Assembly (NCBI GenBank): GCA_947624325.1
Contig: CANQJT010000002.1
Coordinates: forward strand, 124,001 to 188,000
From: Candidatus Gastranaerophilales bacterium
Lineage (GTDB): Bacteria; Cyanobacteriota; Vampirovibrionia; Gastranaerophilales; Gastranaerophilaceae
Length of the DNA: 64,000 nt
Direction: 5' to 3'
The position numbers were made by a program, and so were the translations under genes. Under the pieces are notes generated by a model. It had not been told where the DNA came from. It was given only the letters and a program-made list of their open reading frames with translations, and did not search any database. This document shows, in pieces, positions 1 through 8,880 of this stretch (position 1 is the first letter of the stretch; every line of letters begins with the position of its first letter).

Positions 1-10
1 TTCCGACATA

Positions 11-316
11 ATGGCAGAAGAAACAGATAATCCCAAGTTAAAAGCACGAATATCCTCGCAAAATGCTTATAACTGCTCAAGGCTGAAGGAAAATCTAAGG
101 GCATTAAAATATCACGGAAAATCAGCAAAATACTTTGCTCTTTCTGATGAAAATGAAAATCTTGCAAAAGAATATCTTGAAGCGGCTGAAATAATGATTA
201 AGTACGGTAACAAGGCAAAAGCAAAAAAACTATTAGGTAAAGCATATATTGCACTTCAAGGCGGTTTAAATCCGGAACTTAGAGAAGAAATTATTCAAAA
301 GTTAAATTTAATTTAA
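11..316 (+). CDS. Small helical hypothetical protein, possibly 5'-truncated by the window edge
   Basis: I do not recognise this 101-residue product. It is rich in Lys, Glu, Ala and Leu and looks entirely helical, like a short TPR-type hairpin repeat (residues 45-90: leaf-like stretches of Ala/Leu separated by Gly-Asn). It has no signal peptide or membrane segment. The frame stays open upstream to the window edge and no ribosome binding site can be seen, so the first ATG may be internal and the real gene may begin outside the window. It ends 58 bp before trkA, with a plausible promoter in the gap, so it probably belongs to a different transcript. Confidence 0.55.
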   Translation: MAEETDNPKLKARISSQNAYNCSRLKENLRALKYHGKSAKYFALSDENENLAKEYLEAAEIMIKYGNKAKAKKLLGKAYIALQGGLNPELREEIIQKLNLI

Positions 317-318
317 AA

Positions 319-348
319 TTGGACAAAAATTTCTTTTTAGTTTATAAG
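319..348 (+). promoter_or_regulatory. Possible sigma-70-type promoter for trkA
   Basis: A TTGGAC box at 319-324 and TATAAG at 343-348 are separated by 18 bp. They lie in the short gap before trkA, which has the ribosome binding site AAAGGGA ahead of its ATG. Assigned by eye; the spacing is acceptable but the -10 box is not ideal. Confidence 0.4.
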
Positions 349-374
349 TAAGTGGTAAACTAAAAGGGATTTTT

Positions 375-1715
375 ATGAAAATTGTAATATTCGGTGCTAA
401 TGAGCTTGCTTGCTTAATTGCAACAAAATTGTTTGAAGACCACGATATCATAATTATTGATGATAATCCGAATAACAACAGTGACAGTTTTGAAAAATTG
501 GATTTGGAATATATTCAAGGCTCAGGTTCAAATATTAATGTATTGGAATCGGTCGGAATTAAAAATGCAGATATTTTTATAGCATGTACAAATAACGATG
601 AAGCAAATATTGTTGCTTGTCTTACCGTTACAAATATGACAAAACTTAAAACGGTTTGTTTTGTAAGTAAAAAAGAAAATGTTGAATCTCTTTCTTTGGT
701 TAGAGGGTCAAAGTATCAAAAAGGACTTATGATAGATTATGTCTTATGGCCTGAAGAACTTATGACACAAGAAATATTCAGAATAATTACGGTTCCGAAT
801 GCAGTGGATGTTGAAGATTTTGCAAACGGTAAAGCAAGATTGCTCGAATATAGAGTTGTTGAATCTACTAAATTTATTAATAAAAAAATAAAAGATTGCA
901 GTTTCCCCGATGAAACTCTTATTGTCGGTATTACCAGAGATAATACATTGTTTATTCCTAATGGTGATACAGAACTTTTATTAAATGACAAAGTAATATT
1001 TATGGGTTCATCATACTCTTTGGATATTTTAGCAAGCAAATTTTTCCAAGAAACAAATGATGTAAAACAAGTTACAATAATAGGCGGAGGAAGTGTCGGT
1101 TTGATGCTTGCAAGCAACCTTGAAAAAGCAAATTACAAAATAAAAATCATTGAATTTGATTATAAAAGGTGCGAAGAATTAACAGAACAGCTTAAAAATA
1201 CACTTGTTATAAACGGAGACGGAGCTAATTTTGAACTTTTGGAAGAAGAAAGAGTTGCAGAGTCTGATGTAGTTGTTAGTGTTACAAATAACGATGAAAA
1301 AAATCTTTTATGCTCGCTTCTTGCAAAACAGCTGGGTGTTTCTAAAGTTATTACAAGAGTTTCTAAAAATGCAAATGCAAATCTTTTTGAAAAAGTCGGG
1401 ATTGATGTTGCAATATCTGAAAACGGTGCGGCAATTGATGATATTGAAAATCATTTAATAAAAACCGATATTGAAATACTCGCAACCGTAGAAAGAGGTC
1501 AGGGCGAAGTATTGGAAATATGTGTTCCTCATAATTTTAAACACGATATGATTATGAATTTAAATATTCCCTGTAAAGCGATTATTGCAATAATTCAAAG
1601 AAGAAACAGGGTTATAATTCCCAAAGGTACCACTCAGATTATGCCTTTTGATAATTTAATAATTTTTACGACAAAAGATAATTCAAATATAATTAAAGAT
1701 TTCTTTAAAAGGTGA
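375..1715 (+). CDS. trkA: Trk potassium uptake system regulatory protein TrkA
   Basis: This is the cytoplasmic NAD(H)-binding gating subunit of the Trk K+ transporter, at 446 residues close to the usual length of about 460. The family layout of two RCK-N/RCK-C halves is visible. The second Rossmann motif is canonical (VTIIGGGSVG, about residue 235, with an acidic Glu at the end of the next strand). The first is altered: FGANELACLIA lacks the second and third glycines of GxGxxG, although the Asp-Asp strand end is kept. Its stop overlaps the ribosome binding site of trkH, so the two are translationally linked. Family assignment is strong; reduced nucleotide binding in the first half is inference. 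Confidence 0.95.
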   Translation: MKIVIFGANELACLIATKLFEDHDIIIIDDNPNNNSDSFEKLDLEYIQGSGSNINVLESVGIKNADIFIACTNNDEANIVACLTVTNMTKLKTVCFVSKKENVESLSLVRGSKYQKGLMIDYVLWPEELMTQEIFRIITVPNAVDVEDFANGKARLLEYRVVESTKFINKKIKDCSFPDETLIVGITRDNTLFIPNGDTELLLNDKVIFMGSSYSLDILASKFFQETNDVKQVTIIGGGSVGLMLASNLEKANYKIKIIEFDYKRCEELTEQLKNTLVINGDGANFELLEEERVAESDVVVSVTNNDEKNLLCSLLAKQLGVSKVITRVSKNANANLFEKVGIDVAISENGAAIDDIENHLIKTDIEILATVERGQGEVLEICVPHNFKHDMIMNLNIPCKAIIAIIQRRNRVIIPKGTTQIMPFDNLIIFTTKDNSNIIKDFFKR

Positions 1716-1721
1716 TTAAAA

Positions 1722-3209
1722 TTGAATTTAAAGTATGTATATAATTCTATAAGCTTAATTTTAAGGTATTTTTCCGTATTACTTCTTATACCTTGTATAT
1801 GTGCATTAATTTTAAAAGAATATAATTCCCTTATTCCTTTTATTTGCGCATCTTTAATATCTTTTTTACTTGGTTTATTGCTTCACAGTAAAAATCATAA
1901 AAACGAAGAAATAAATAATATTAATAGAACGGAAGCATTTGCCATAGTTCTTATGACTTGGGGATTAATATGTTTAATAGGTGTTATACCCTTCTTATAT
2001 TTCGGATTAAAACCAATTGATGCTTTATTTGAAAGTGTTTCGGGAATTACGACAACAGGGGCTACAATTTTAAAAGATTTTACATTGTACCCTAAAACAA
2101 TGTTTTTCTGGCGCTCATTTAGTCAATGGCTCGGAGGTTTGGGAATTATAGTGTTATTTGCCGCAATACTTCCTAAATTTTCAATAGCAGGCAGACAAAT
2201 GGTATTTGCCGAAATGCCCGGGTCTAAAGATAGTCAGTTAACTCCTCGTATAAGACAGACAGCAGCAGCCCTTTGGAGTATTTATTTCTTTTTGACATTA
2301 ATTGAATGCGGAATTTTAATTTATTTAAAAATGCCGATATTTGATGCGGTTTGTACTTCGTTATCAACTGTTTCGGGCGGAGGGTTTTCTCCTAAAGCGG
2401 ATAGTCTTATTTATGCTTACGGAATGTCTAAAATTGTCTGGGTAATTGCTGTTTTTATGTTTATTGCAGGAATTAACTTCACTCTTCAATATAAAATTTT
2501 CGTTAAAAGAAAAATTCTTTCTTTATTTAAAGATGAAGAATTTCGAATATATTTTTTAATTGTGCTGATTTTTACGGTGTTTATTTCAATTACATTAGCA
2601 ACTCATCATTTTTATGACTTTAAAAATTCAATAAGACCTGCATTTTTCCAAGTTGTAACAATAATATCCACAACGGGATTTGCCTCTGTTGATTACTCTC
2701 AGTGGTGTCTAAGGGCAAAAGTTCTTTTGTTTATGCTGATGTTTACGGGTGCTTCCATTGGTTCAGCATCAGGCGGAGTAAAACTTTTAAGAATAATTTT
2801 AATTTTTAAGTATCTTAAAAGACAAATAGCAAAAATTCACCATCCGAACGGAGTTTACCCCATAAAAATTAATAAAGTTATTGTCCATGAAGATGTTGTA
2901 AGACAAATGATTTCGTTTGTATTTTTCTTTTACGCAATATTTGTAATTACAGCGGTTCTTTTAGTATTAATAGAACAAGATGTAATAACGGGATTATCTG
3001 CAGCAATCGCAACAATTAGTAATTTAGGGCCGGGAATTGGTAACGTGGTAGGTCCTATGGGAAGTTATGCCGACCTTCAAACCCTTTCAAAAATTATTGC
3101 AATTTTTAATATGTTTATAGGCCGTTTGGAATTAATACCCTTCTTAGCTATACTTCATCCTGATTTTTGGAGTATAAAGAAAATAAATAACTTGCAAAAA
3201 ATTAAATAA
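1722..3209 (+). CDS. trkH: Trk potassium uptake system membrane subunit TrkH
   Basis: This is the ion-conducting subunit of the Trk/Ktr superfamily in the inner membrane, at 495 residues. It has about ten hydrophobic segments and the four degenerate pore loops of the family. Filter-like motifs are visible at SGITTTGAT, STVSGGGFS, STTGFAS and SNLGPG. The start is a TTG, chosen because AAAGGTGA at the trkA stop gives a good ribosome binding site just upstream. The adjacent trkA supplies the regulatory subunit, making this a complete two-gene K+ uptake operon. Confidence 0.95.
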   Translation: MNLKYVYNSISLILRYFSVLLLIPCICALILKEYNSLIPFICASLISFLLGLLLHSKNHKNEEINNINRTEAFAIVLMTWGLICLIGVIPFLYFGLKPIDALFESVSGITTTGATILKDFTLYPKTMFFWRSFSQWLGGLGIIVLFAAILPKFSIAGRQMVFAEMPGSKDSQLTPRIRQTAAALWSIYFFLTLIECGILIYLKMPIFDAVCTSLSTVSGGGFSPKADSLIYAYGMSKIVWVIAVFMFIAGINFTLQYKIFVKRKILSLFKDEEFRIYFLIVLIFTVFISITLATHHFYDFKNSIRPAFFQVVTIISTTGFASVDYSQWCLRAKVLLFMLMFTGASIGSASGGVKLLRIILIFKYLKRQIAKIHHPNGVYPIKINKVIVHEDVVRQMISFVFFFYAIFVITAVLLVLIEQDVITGLSAAIATISNLGPGIGNVVGPMGSYADLQTLSKIIAIFNMFIGRLELIPFLAILHPDFWSIKKINNLQKIK

Positions 3210-3257
3210 ATATGGTAAAATTTTCTTGTTATTAATAATTAAATTGTAGAGAGTATT

Positions 3258-3926
3258 ATGTTTAGAAGAGCTTTAACTTTAGGTATTATATTGGTATTAG
3301 CTGTTTACTTAATAAAACTCGTAGTAGTCGCTATAAGTAAAACAGATTTGGCAGAGTTTAAACCTGTAGGAGTTATTTTTCTTCTTGATATATCAGCTTC
3401 CAGCAGAGGTGCAATAATTGAAGAGCAAAATACTATTTTAAAAATTTCAAAAAGATTGGACTCTGATGATAAAGCAATTATATATGTAGTTTCTGAAGAT
3501 GCATATAATGTTTATAACGGGAACCCTCACAGACTGGTTGATATGAAAAAATCAATGAATAAGTATGGGGAGTTTGATTCTAAAGCTTGGGGTACAGCAT
3601 ATGGTGTGGCTCTTAAAAAAGCTGTAAATGATGCTTTAAGATTTGAAGAAGACGGGTTTAAACCGGCTATTGTTATTCTTGGCGACCTTGAAAATGAAGG
3701 AGATATCACAAAACAAATTAACTGGAATACACTTCCAAAAAATATTCAAAATACTTTAAAATATGTACCTGACTTAAGTTTAACTTTGTTATATGCGCAT
3801 CCGCAAAAATTGGATGATATAAGACAAAGGTTATTAAGTGTTTTAGATGAAAAGAAATTTATAATGGCTTCTCAAGAAAATGTTGATCAAGCGGTAAGAA
3901 AATTTATGGAAATTATAGGAAGATAG
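3258..3926 (+). CDS. Membrane-anchored von Willebrand factor A-like protein
   Basis: The 222-residue product begins with one hydrophobic helix (residues 7-26) and continues as a single vWA-type alpha/beta domain. A MIDAS metal site is supported by FLLDISASS (Asp44-x-Ser46-x-Ser48), Thr113 in GTAYG and Asp143 in LGDLENEG. Such domains bind protein partners through a divalent metal. With an N-terminal anchor and no other signal, the domain may face either side of the membrane. It starts a closely spaced run with the two following genes (9 and 23 bp gaps), suggesting one assembly. The vWA call is good; the partner and process are unknown. Confidence 0.75.
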   Translation: MFRRALTLGIILVLAVYLIKLVVVAISKTDLAEFKPVGVIFLLDISASSRGAIIEEQNTILKISKRLDSDDKAIIYVVSEDAYNVYNGNPHRLVDMKKSMNKYGEFDSKAWGTAYGVALKKAVNDALRFEEDGFKPAIVILGDLENEGDITKQINWNTLPKNIQNTLKYVPDLSLTLLYAHPQKLDDIRQRLLSVLDEKKFIMASQENVDQAVRKFMEIIGR

Positions 3927-3935
3927 AGGATAAAT

Positions 3936-5615
3936 ATGAGTGTTACTATTGCTTCTAAGTCAAAAGAAGATGTATTTGATAATAAAAGTGTTATAAATAT
4001 AGGAACTGCTCGTAATTGCGATTTTAAACTGGGCTTGAATTTTGATTTAATACTGTCTTTACAAAGAAATGAAAATGGAACCTGGCATGTTGTTAATAAT
4101 TTAAAAAGCAAAAAGGTGCTTTTTAGAGGTCAGCCAATAGGTGATACATTAGAAATTGGTTCATTATGCAAATTAATGATAGATGGTTCTGATGAATATA
4201 TAAGTATTAAAATTACTTCAGGCGGTGCTAATCCTAAAACTGTTGCAGGTTCGCTTGAACTGGCAAACAGAAGAAATGCAGAAAAAATTGGCAGAGCTGT
4301 TGGCGGTAAAAAAACCATAACCATGATTGAAGATGAAGAGCTAAATGAACAAGATATTGAAACTCTTTATGGTACAGGTGTCGGTGCACAGACTAAAATT
4401 AAAATTGACAGAAAAAAAGCGGATATCGAAAGAAGAAGAGCCTTAATTACAAAAGAAATTGCTTACAAATCAAATTACTTAAGAGCAAAATTATCTCAAA
4501 ATGAAATGATTCTTGGAGTCTTTAACTTCTTTATTGTGTTTGTACCTTTTGCAATAGCATATATCTTAAAAGATATTATCAGATTAGATTCTATGAACGG
4601 AAAACAATTGCAAAATGAAGTATTATTTTATATGGCTTTTGCTTTCGTAATATTAACATTACTTTTAAAACAAGGTCAGTTCCTTGTATTGCAATCTAAA
4701 GGTAAAACAAAAATCAGTTCCTCGGCTTTTTTAATACAAAGATTAAGTATGTTGTCATCTTGCGGTATTTTTGCTTGTATCTTAGTATTTGCCGTTACTG
4801 AAATTACTGTACATCGTTATAATTTGCCGTTGTTAATCCCTCAAATGTTAATACTTTGTACATTCCTTTGTATATTTCTTGGTATATTTGCAGGGTTTAC
4901 AAAAAATATTATAGCTGAAAGCGGTGAAGAATTAGACAGTTATGAAAGCAGAGAAGATTTTCAGGCTGTTGTTAAAGACTACCAGCAGTGGATTTCTTTA
5001 TTCGTAAATAATATAACCAAAAAACGACTTAAAGATATAAAAGAAAAAATATTTAACCTTCAATTAAAATCATACGGGGAATATTTGTTAGGTGTAATTA
5101 CTGCACCATTCTTGGCATATGCTGTTTCTCAAACGTTAGGTGAAATTTTCCCTGAAGCAGCAGGTTTTATAAGACTTGCAGGCGGTGCTTTAAAGGTATC
5201 TCCGGTATTCCTTAGCCTTGCATCTTTTATGATTGTGTTTGCATTCCATTGTTTTGCTACATCTTTTGCTTTAACAAAACGAGTATATGCTTCTAATATT
5301 ATTAAACAAGATGGATTTAGTGATTATAATGTTCACGGAGTTACACTCCACGGTGTAGAAAGCAGTAAAAACCTTAAGAAAGAATCTAAAAAATGGTTAT
5401 TTGTTGCTATTTGTGTTGTTATTATTGAATATACTATGAACGTTACATACTTTACAGGTGTTATGGGCGGTGATATTTTGAATATGATTGTTTGTGCTCT
5501 CGGTGCTGCACTTCCTACAGCTATTCTTATTATGGAAACTACAATGCTCGGTAATACAAAATTTGAAATAATGATTAGAGAAGAATTATTAGAAAAAGTT
5601 GATAAAGATTTTTAA
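3936..5615 (+). CDS. Polytopic membrane protein with N-terminal FHA-like domain
   Basis: Residues 1-95 read as a small all-beta domain resembling forkhead-associated domains: INIGTARNCDFKL and DTLEIGSLCKLMI fit the FHA strand pattern, but the canonical phosphothreonine-binding residues are not clearly conserved. A charged linker follows (100-185). The rest carries about eight hydrophobic segments in three groups (near 190-255, 270-325 and 385-545) separated by a helical cytoplasmic stretch. I do not recognise the membrane part. It sits between the vWA protein and a TonB-C-like protein in one orientation with short gaps, so a shared membrane complex is likely. FHA assignment is by pattern only. 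Confidence 0.6.
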   Translation: MSVTIASKSKEDVFDNKSVINIGTARNCDFKLGLNFDLILSLQRNENGTWHVVNNLKSKKVLFRGQPIGDTLEIGSLCKLMIDGSDEYISIKITSGGANPKTVAGSLELANRRNAEKIGRAVGGKKTITMIEDEELNEQDIETLYGTGVGAQTKIKIDRKKADIERRRALITKEIAYKSNYLRAKLSQNEMILGVFNFFIVFVPFAIAYILKDIIRLDSMNGKQLQNEVLFYMAFAFVILTLLLKQGQFLVLQSKGKTKISSSAFLIQRLSMLSSCGIFACILVFAVTEITVHRYNLPLLIPQMLILCTFLCIFLGIFAGFTKNIIAESGEELDSYESREDFQAVVKDYQQWISLFVNNITKKRLKDIKEKIFNLQLKSYGEYLLGVITAPFLAYAVSQTLGEIFPEAAGFIRLAGGALKVSPVFLSLASFMIVFAFHCFATSFALTKRVYASNIIKQDGFSDYNVHGVTLHGVESSKNLKKESKKWLFVAICVVIIEYTMNVTYFTGVMGGDILNMIVCALGAALPTAILIMETTMLGNTKFEIMIREELLEKVDKDF

Positions 5616-5638
5616 TAAAAATTTGAAGGAAATTTAAT

Positions 5639-6361
5639 ATGTATAGATGTACAGAATGTAATAAAAAATTTGATGTTTGTCCGAGTTTTTGTGATTGCGG
5701 AAATGATACATTCGAAGAAATATATGAAGATACTTCGGAATATTATGAGCCGGAGGCTCCAAAACCTGTAAAACAAAGAAAATTATCACCCGAAGAATTA
5801 GAAGAGTATCTCAAAGAAAAACAAGATAAGAAAAAGGCGCTTATTGCAATTTCAGTCTGTGTTTTATTAGCCATAATTGTTTTATTCCTTCCTCCGTACA
5901 GAGAAAAGAAAATGGAAAAAGTAAAACATAAAGCTCAAATAGCAAATGTTAAACTTCCTCAAATAGATACTTATTGGGATAATTCACTTCCTTCCGCATT
6001 CAGAAAAGTGGAAGGCTCTGTATTGCCAGTATTAAATGAAAGATTTGGCAGTATTTCTCCGCAATTACGAGAATATTTGGTAAATGTCGGCAGTGAATTT
6101 AACAGAAAATGGAATTCCGCATTAGTTAAAGGTGCAGGTGAATGCAAAGTGGAATTTACTATTAATAAAGAAGGCGGTCTTGATACTAAGCATATAGTTA
6201 CAAGTACTAAAAATGAGTCTTTAGATGATTCTGTTCTTCTTGCTTTGTCTAATGTTAATAGTTTTGATATTCCTCCGGCAGATTATAAAGGCGAAAGAAT
6301 ATTTTTATCTTTTAAAGTTACTGAAGATCAAGGCTCTAAGGTTTATTTTCCTAACAAGTAA
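5639..6361 (+). CDS. Zinc-ribbon, single-TM protein with TonB-C-like domain
   Basis: Three parts are visible in the 240 residues. The N-terminus has a short Cys-rich knuckle (CTEC then CPSFCDC, residues 4-20) that probably binds zinc. One membrane helix follows at about 66-84. The C-terminal domain (about 150-235) has the TonB/TolA C-terminal pattern: a VEFTINKEGGLD strand-turn, a helix with Ala-Leu-Ser, and a closing FLSFKVTED strand. The orientation would put the ribbon inside and the TonB-like domain outside. It ends the vWA/FHA operon, and its stop region overlaps the tail of aroA on the other strand by 11 bp. Confidence 0.7.
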   Translation: MYRCTECNKKFDVCPSFCDCGNDTFEEIYEDTSEYYEPEAPKPVKQRKLSPEELEEYLKEKQDKKKALIAISVCVLLAIIVLFLPPYREKKMEKVKHKAQIANVKLPQIDTYWDNSLPSAFRKVEGSVLPVLNERFGSISPQLREYLVNVGSEFNRKWNSALVKGAGECKVEFTINKEGGLDTKHIVTSTKNESLDDSVLLALSNVNSFDIPPADYKGERIFLSFKVTEDQGSKVYFPNK

Positions 6362-7625
6362 TTTTATTTACTAAAGATAAAAATTCCGGAAAAGAAATAT
6401 TAACCCATTGAAATTCGTTAATTTTAATGGGTTTTTTACATATCAAACCTGCGATATATGTGCTCATTGCAATTCTGTGGTCGTGATAGCATTCAATTTC
6501 ACAATTGCCTTTAAGCTCTGTTCTTCCGTTAATTATTAAGCCGTCAGGTGTTTCTTTAATTTCCGCCCCAAGTTTATTAAGTTCTGTTGTTATTGCTTTA
6601 ATTCTGTCAGTTTCTTTATTTCTTAAATCCTGGGCATCTTTTATTATTGTCGTCCCTTCTGCCTGGGTTGCGGCAACTGCTATAATCGGTAATTCGTCTA
6701 TTAGTCTCGGAATGATTTCACCTTCTATTTTAGTTGATTTTAATTGTGAGTATCTTACTTTAATATCTGCAATTTTTTCATTCGATATTATTCTTTCATT
6801 TAATAATTCAATATCGGCATTCATGGATTTTAGTACATCAATAATTCCGGAACGAGTTTCATTTATTCCTACATTTGTTATTGTTATTTCTGAATTTGGT
6901 ATGATTAACCCTGCAGCCATAAAGAATGCGGCGGATGAAATATCACCGCAAACAATAGTTTCAATGGGATTAAGTTTTGATTTTTTAATGATAACTTTAT
7001 TTTTAGATGTTGTTATATCTGCCCCCATTGCTTGAAGCATAAGTTCTGTATGATTTCGGGATTTATTTGGCTCCGTAAAAGATGTTTCGCCTTCTGCATT
7101 TAAACCTGCAAGAAGAATACATGATTTTACTTGTGCTGATGCAAGAGGGGAAATATAGTCAATTCCGTTTAATGTCTTCCCCTTTATTGCTATCGGCAGT
7201 TTATAATTATTGTGAATAAATTCTGCTCCCATAAGTTCTAACGGAGTGATTACCCTTTTCATTGGTCTTTTAGAAAGACTTTCATCGCCGAAAAGTTCTG
7301 TATTAAAATCTTGTCCGGCTAAGATGCCCATTATAAGTCTTGTAGTTGTGCCTGAGTTACCGCAATCAAGTTTTTTGGTTGGTGCTTTTAAAGCATTTTC
7401 TGCGTTAATTATAAGTTTTTTATCATTGATATATTCAATTGAACAACCTAAGTTTTCTATAATTTTCAAAGTTGACATACAATCAGCGCCTTTAGAAAAG
7501 TTTGTAATTTCGCATTTACCTTTAGTAAGTGCAGAAAACATAAAAGCTCTGTGGGTTATTGATTTATCCGAAGGAATTTCTATAATTCCTTTAAGCGGTT
7601 TTGATTTTTCAACTGTAATATCCAT
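6351..7625 (-). CDS. aroA: 3-phosphoshikimate 1-carboxyvinyltransferase (EPSP synthase)
   Basis: AroA joins shikimate 3-phosphate and phosphoenolpyruvate in the sixth step of the shikimate pathway. The family motifs are present: PSDKSITHRA near the N-terminus, DCGNSGTTTRL, LSKRPMKR, ASAQVKSCILLAGL and YHDHRIAMS near the C-terminus. I place the start at the ATG giving MDITVEKS, about 424 residues, which matches the family. The frame continues 43 codons upstream from a TTG, but that extension lies inside an inverted-repeat element and looks unrelated. It converges on and overlaps the zinc-ribbon gene by 11 bp. Confidence 0.96.
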   Translation of the reverse strand: MDITVEKSKPLKGIIEIPSDKSITHRAFMFSALTKGKCEITNFSKGADCMSTLKIIENLGCSIEYINDKKLIINAENALKAPTKKLDCGNSGTTTRLIMGILAGQDFNTELFGDESLSKRPMKRVITPLELMGAEFIHNNYKLPIAIKGKTLNGIDYISPLASAQVKSCILLAGLNAEGETSFTEPNKSRNHTELMLQAMGADITTSKNKVIIKKSKLNPIETIVCGDISSAAFFMAAGLIIPNSEITITNVGINETRSGIIDVLKSMNADIELLNERIISNEKIADIKVRYSQLKSTKIEGEIIPRLIDELPIIAVAATQAEGTTIIKDAQDLRNKETDRIKAITTELNKLGAEIKETPDGLIINGRTELKGNCEIECYHDHRIAMSTYIAGLICKKPIKINEFQWVNISFPEFLSLVNKITC

Positions 7626-7695
7626 AGTACAATTAGACAATAAATAGTATTTATTTGCAAATTTTCCATAAAAAATATTATGAATATATTTATTG

Positions 7696-7905
7696 ATTAA
7701 ATAAAAAAATAAAGTTTTCGACCTGATACTTCGTTTCTGTTTCACTAACCTCAACCAAAGGCTTCGTAACTTGTTCCAAATTATGAAATTATATTTGGGA
7801 AAATAATGAACCGGCTATGCCGGCAGACGAAGCCCTGATGTTGTTTCGGTAAGTGAACCCACGAAACTCCGTATATGGTTTTCAAACTTTATTTTTTTAT
7901 TTAAT
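7696..7905. repeat. Long inverted-repeat element A (210 bp, 22-bp perfect terminal arms)
   Basis: The arms at 7696-7717 and 7884-7905 are exact reverse complements over 22 bp. Partial pairing continues inward, including GGCTTCGT against ACGAAGCC and a small CCGGC-TAT-GCCGG hairpin near the centre. The whole unit could fold into one long imperfect hairpin. It lies in the 480-bp gap between mazG and aroA, both on the minus strand, and no coding frame in it looks real. A MITE-like insertion, a bacterial interspersed repeat or a structured untranslated RNA are all possible. Confidence 0.75.
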
Positions 7906-7916
7906 ATTTTAAATTT

Positions 7917-8084
7917 TGCAAATAATATAAAAATTAAAGTTCCTTGCGTAGTATAGTACAACTTCTTTGCGAAGCGGCGACAAAGCCCCGTCTGTTTGAG
8001 CCTTTAGGCGAGTTACGGGGCTTCATGCTGAGCTTAGAAGTTATCTATACGAAGCATCAGAACGCAATTTTTATATTATTTGCA
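7917..8084. repeat. Long inverted-repeat element B (168 bp, 19-bp perfect terminal arms)
   Basis: The arms at 7917-7935 and 8066-8084 are exact reverse complements over 19 bp. Inward, AACTTCT, GTATAG and AAGCCCCGT on the left face AGAAGTT, CTATAC and ACGGGGCTT on the right, so nearly the full unit can form a hairpin. It begins 12 bp after element A and ends 21 bp from the mazG stop. Its sequence differs from element A while its architecture is alike. Together with A it accounts for most of the 7626-8105 gap; nothing else was seen there. Confidence 0.75.
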
Positions 8085-8105
8085 TTAAAATAACAATAAT
8101 ATTTT

Positions 8106-8879
8106 TTATGTATGAGAAATATCGGCAGTTTGCTTCTTAGCTTGTTTCCAAAGCTTATCCCATTCTTCTAAAGTCAAATTTTCAAGTTTTTTGGTTGCAT
8201 TTTGCTCCATTGCTTTAAATCGGTTTATAAATTTTTTATTTGATTTTAGTAATGCTGATTCTGCCTCTATTTTATTCCATCTTGCAAGATTTACAATTGC
8301 AAATAATATGTCGCCGAGTTCTTCTTCTTTATTTTCTTGTGTTTTAGCTTCTTGAAACTCTTTTATTTCTGATATTACGCAATCATATAAAGAATTTTCA
8401 TCAGGCCACTCAAATCCGACTTTTACTGCTTTTTTACTGATTTTTTGTGCACTCATAAGTGCAGACTGCCCTTTTGTTATTCCGTCCATTATTGATGTTC
8501 TTTCGGGCTTTTCTTCTTTCTTTAATTTTTCCCAATTATCTAATATCTCATCGGTTGATTGTACTTTAATATTTCCAAACACATGCGGATGTCGATGTAT
8601 TAATTTATCGGATATTTGTTTTGCAACATCTTCAATTGTAAATTCGTTATATTCTTTTGCTATTTGTGAGTGAAGAACCACTTGTAACAGAACATCACCT
8701 AATTCTTCTTTTAAATGTTCTATGTTATTTTCATCTATTGCTTCAACAGCTTCGTATGCTTCTTCCAGCATATTTCTTTTAAGAGTGGCATGAGTTTGTT
8801 CTCTATCCCACTTGCATCCGTTCTCACTTCGTAAAATGCTTATTATTTCTATTAATTTTTCTAAATTAGGGTAATTCAT
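8106..8879 (-). CDS. mazG: Nucleoside triphosphate pyrophosphohydrolase MazG
   Basis: MazG hydrolyses NTPs and dNTPs to monophosphates and pyrophosphate. Two tandem MazG domains are present. The first has the metal-binding pattern EEAYEAVEAID followed by KEELGDVLLQVVLH; the second has EIKEFQEA followed by EEELGDILFAIVNLARW. About 257 residues is normal for the two-domain family. I chose the ATG at 8879, which follows the stop of the LCP gene directly (TAA-T-ATG) and suggests translational coupling. An ATG at 8906 would add nine residues and overlap that gene. Confidence 0.95.
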   Translation of the reverse strand: MNYPNLEKLIEIISILRSENGCKWDREQTHATLKRNMLEEAYEAVEAIDENNIEHLKEELGDVLLQVVLHSQIAKEYNEFTIEDVAKQISDKLIHRHPHVFGNIKVQSTDEILDNWEKLKKEEKPERTSIMDGITKGQSALMSAQKISKKAVKVGFEWPDENSLYDCVISEIKEFQEAKTQENKEEELGDILFAIVNLARWNKIEAESALLKSNKKFINRFKAMEQNATKKLENLTLEEWDKLWKQAKKQTADISHT

Positions 8880-8880
8880 A

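Noticed and set aside
6505-7035. Long hydrophobic frame antisense to aroA
   Set aside because: It is a shadow of a well-supported aroA gene; the hydrophobic composition arises from the complement of AT-rich codons.
7626-7754. Upstream extension of the aroA frame from a TTG (43 extra codons)
   Set aside because: It lies within inverted-repeat element A, lacks a ribosome binding site, and the ATG at 7625 gives the family's normal N-terminus.
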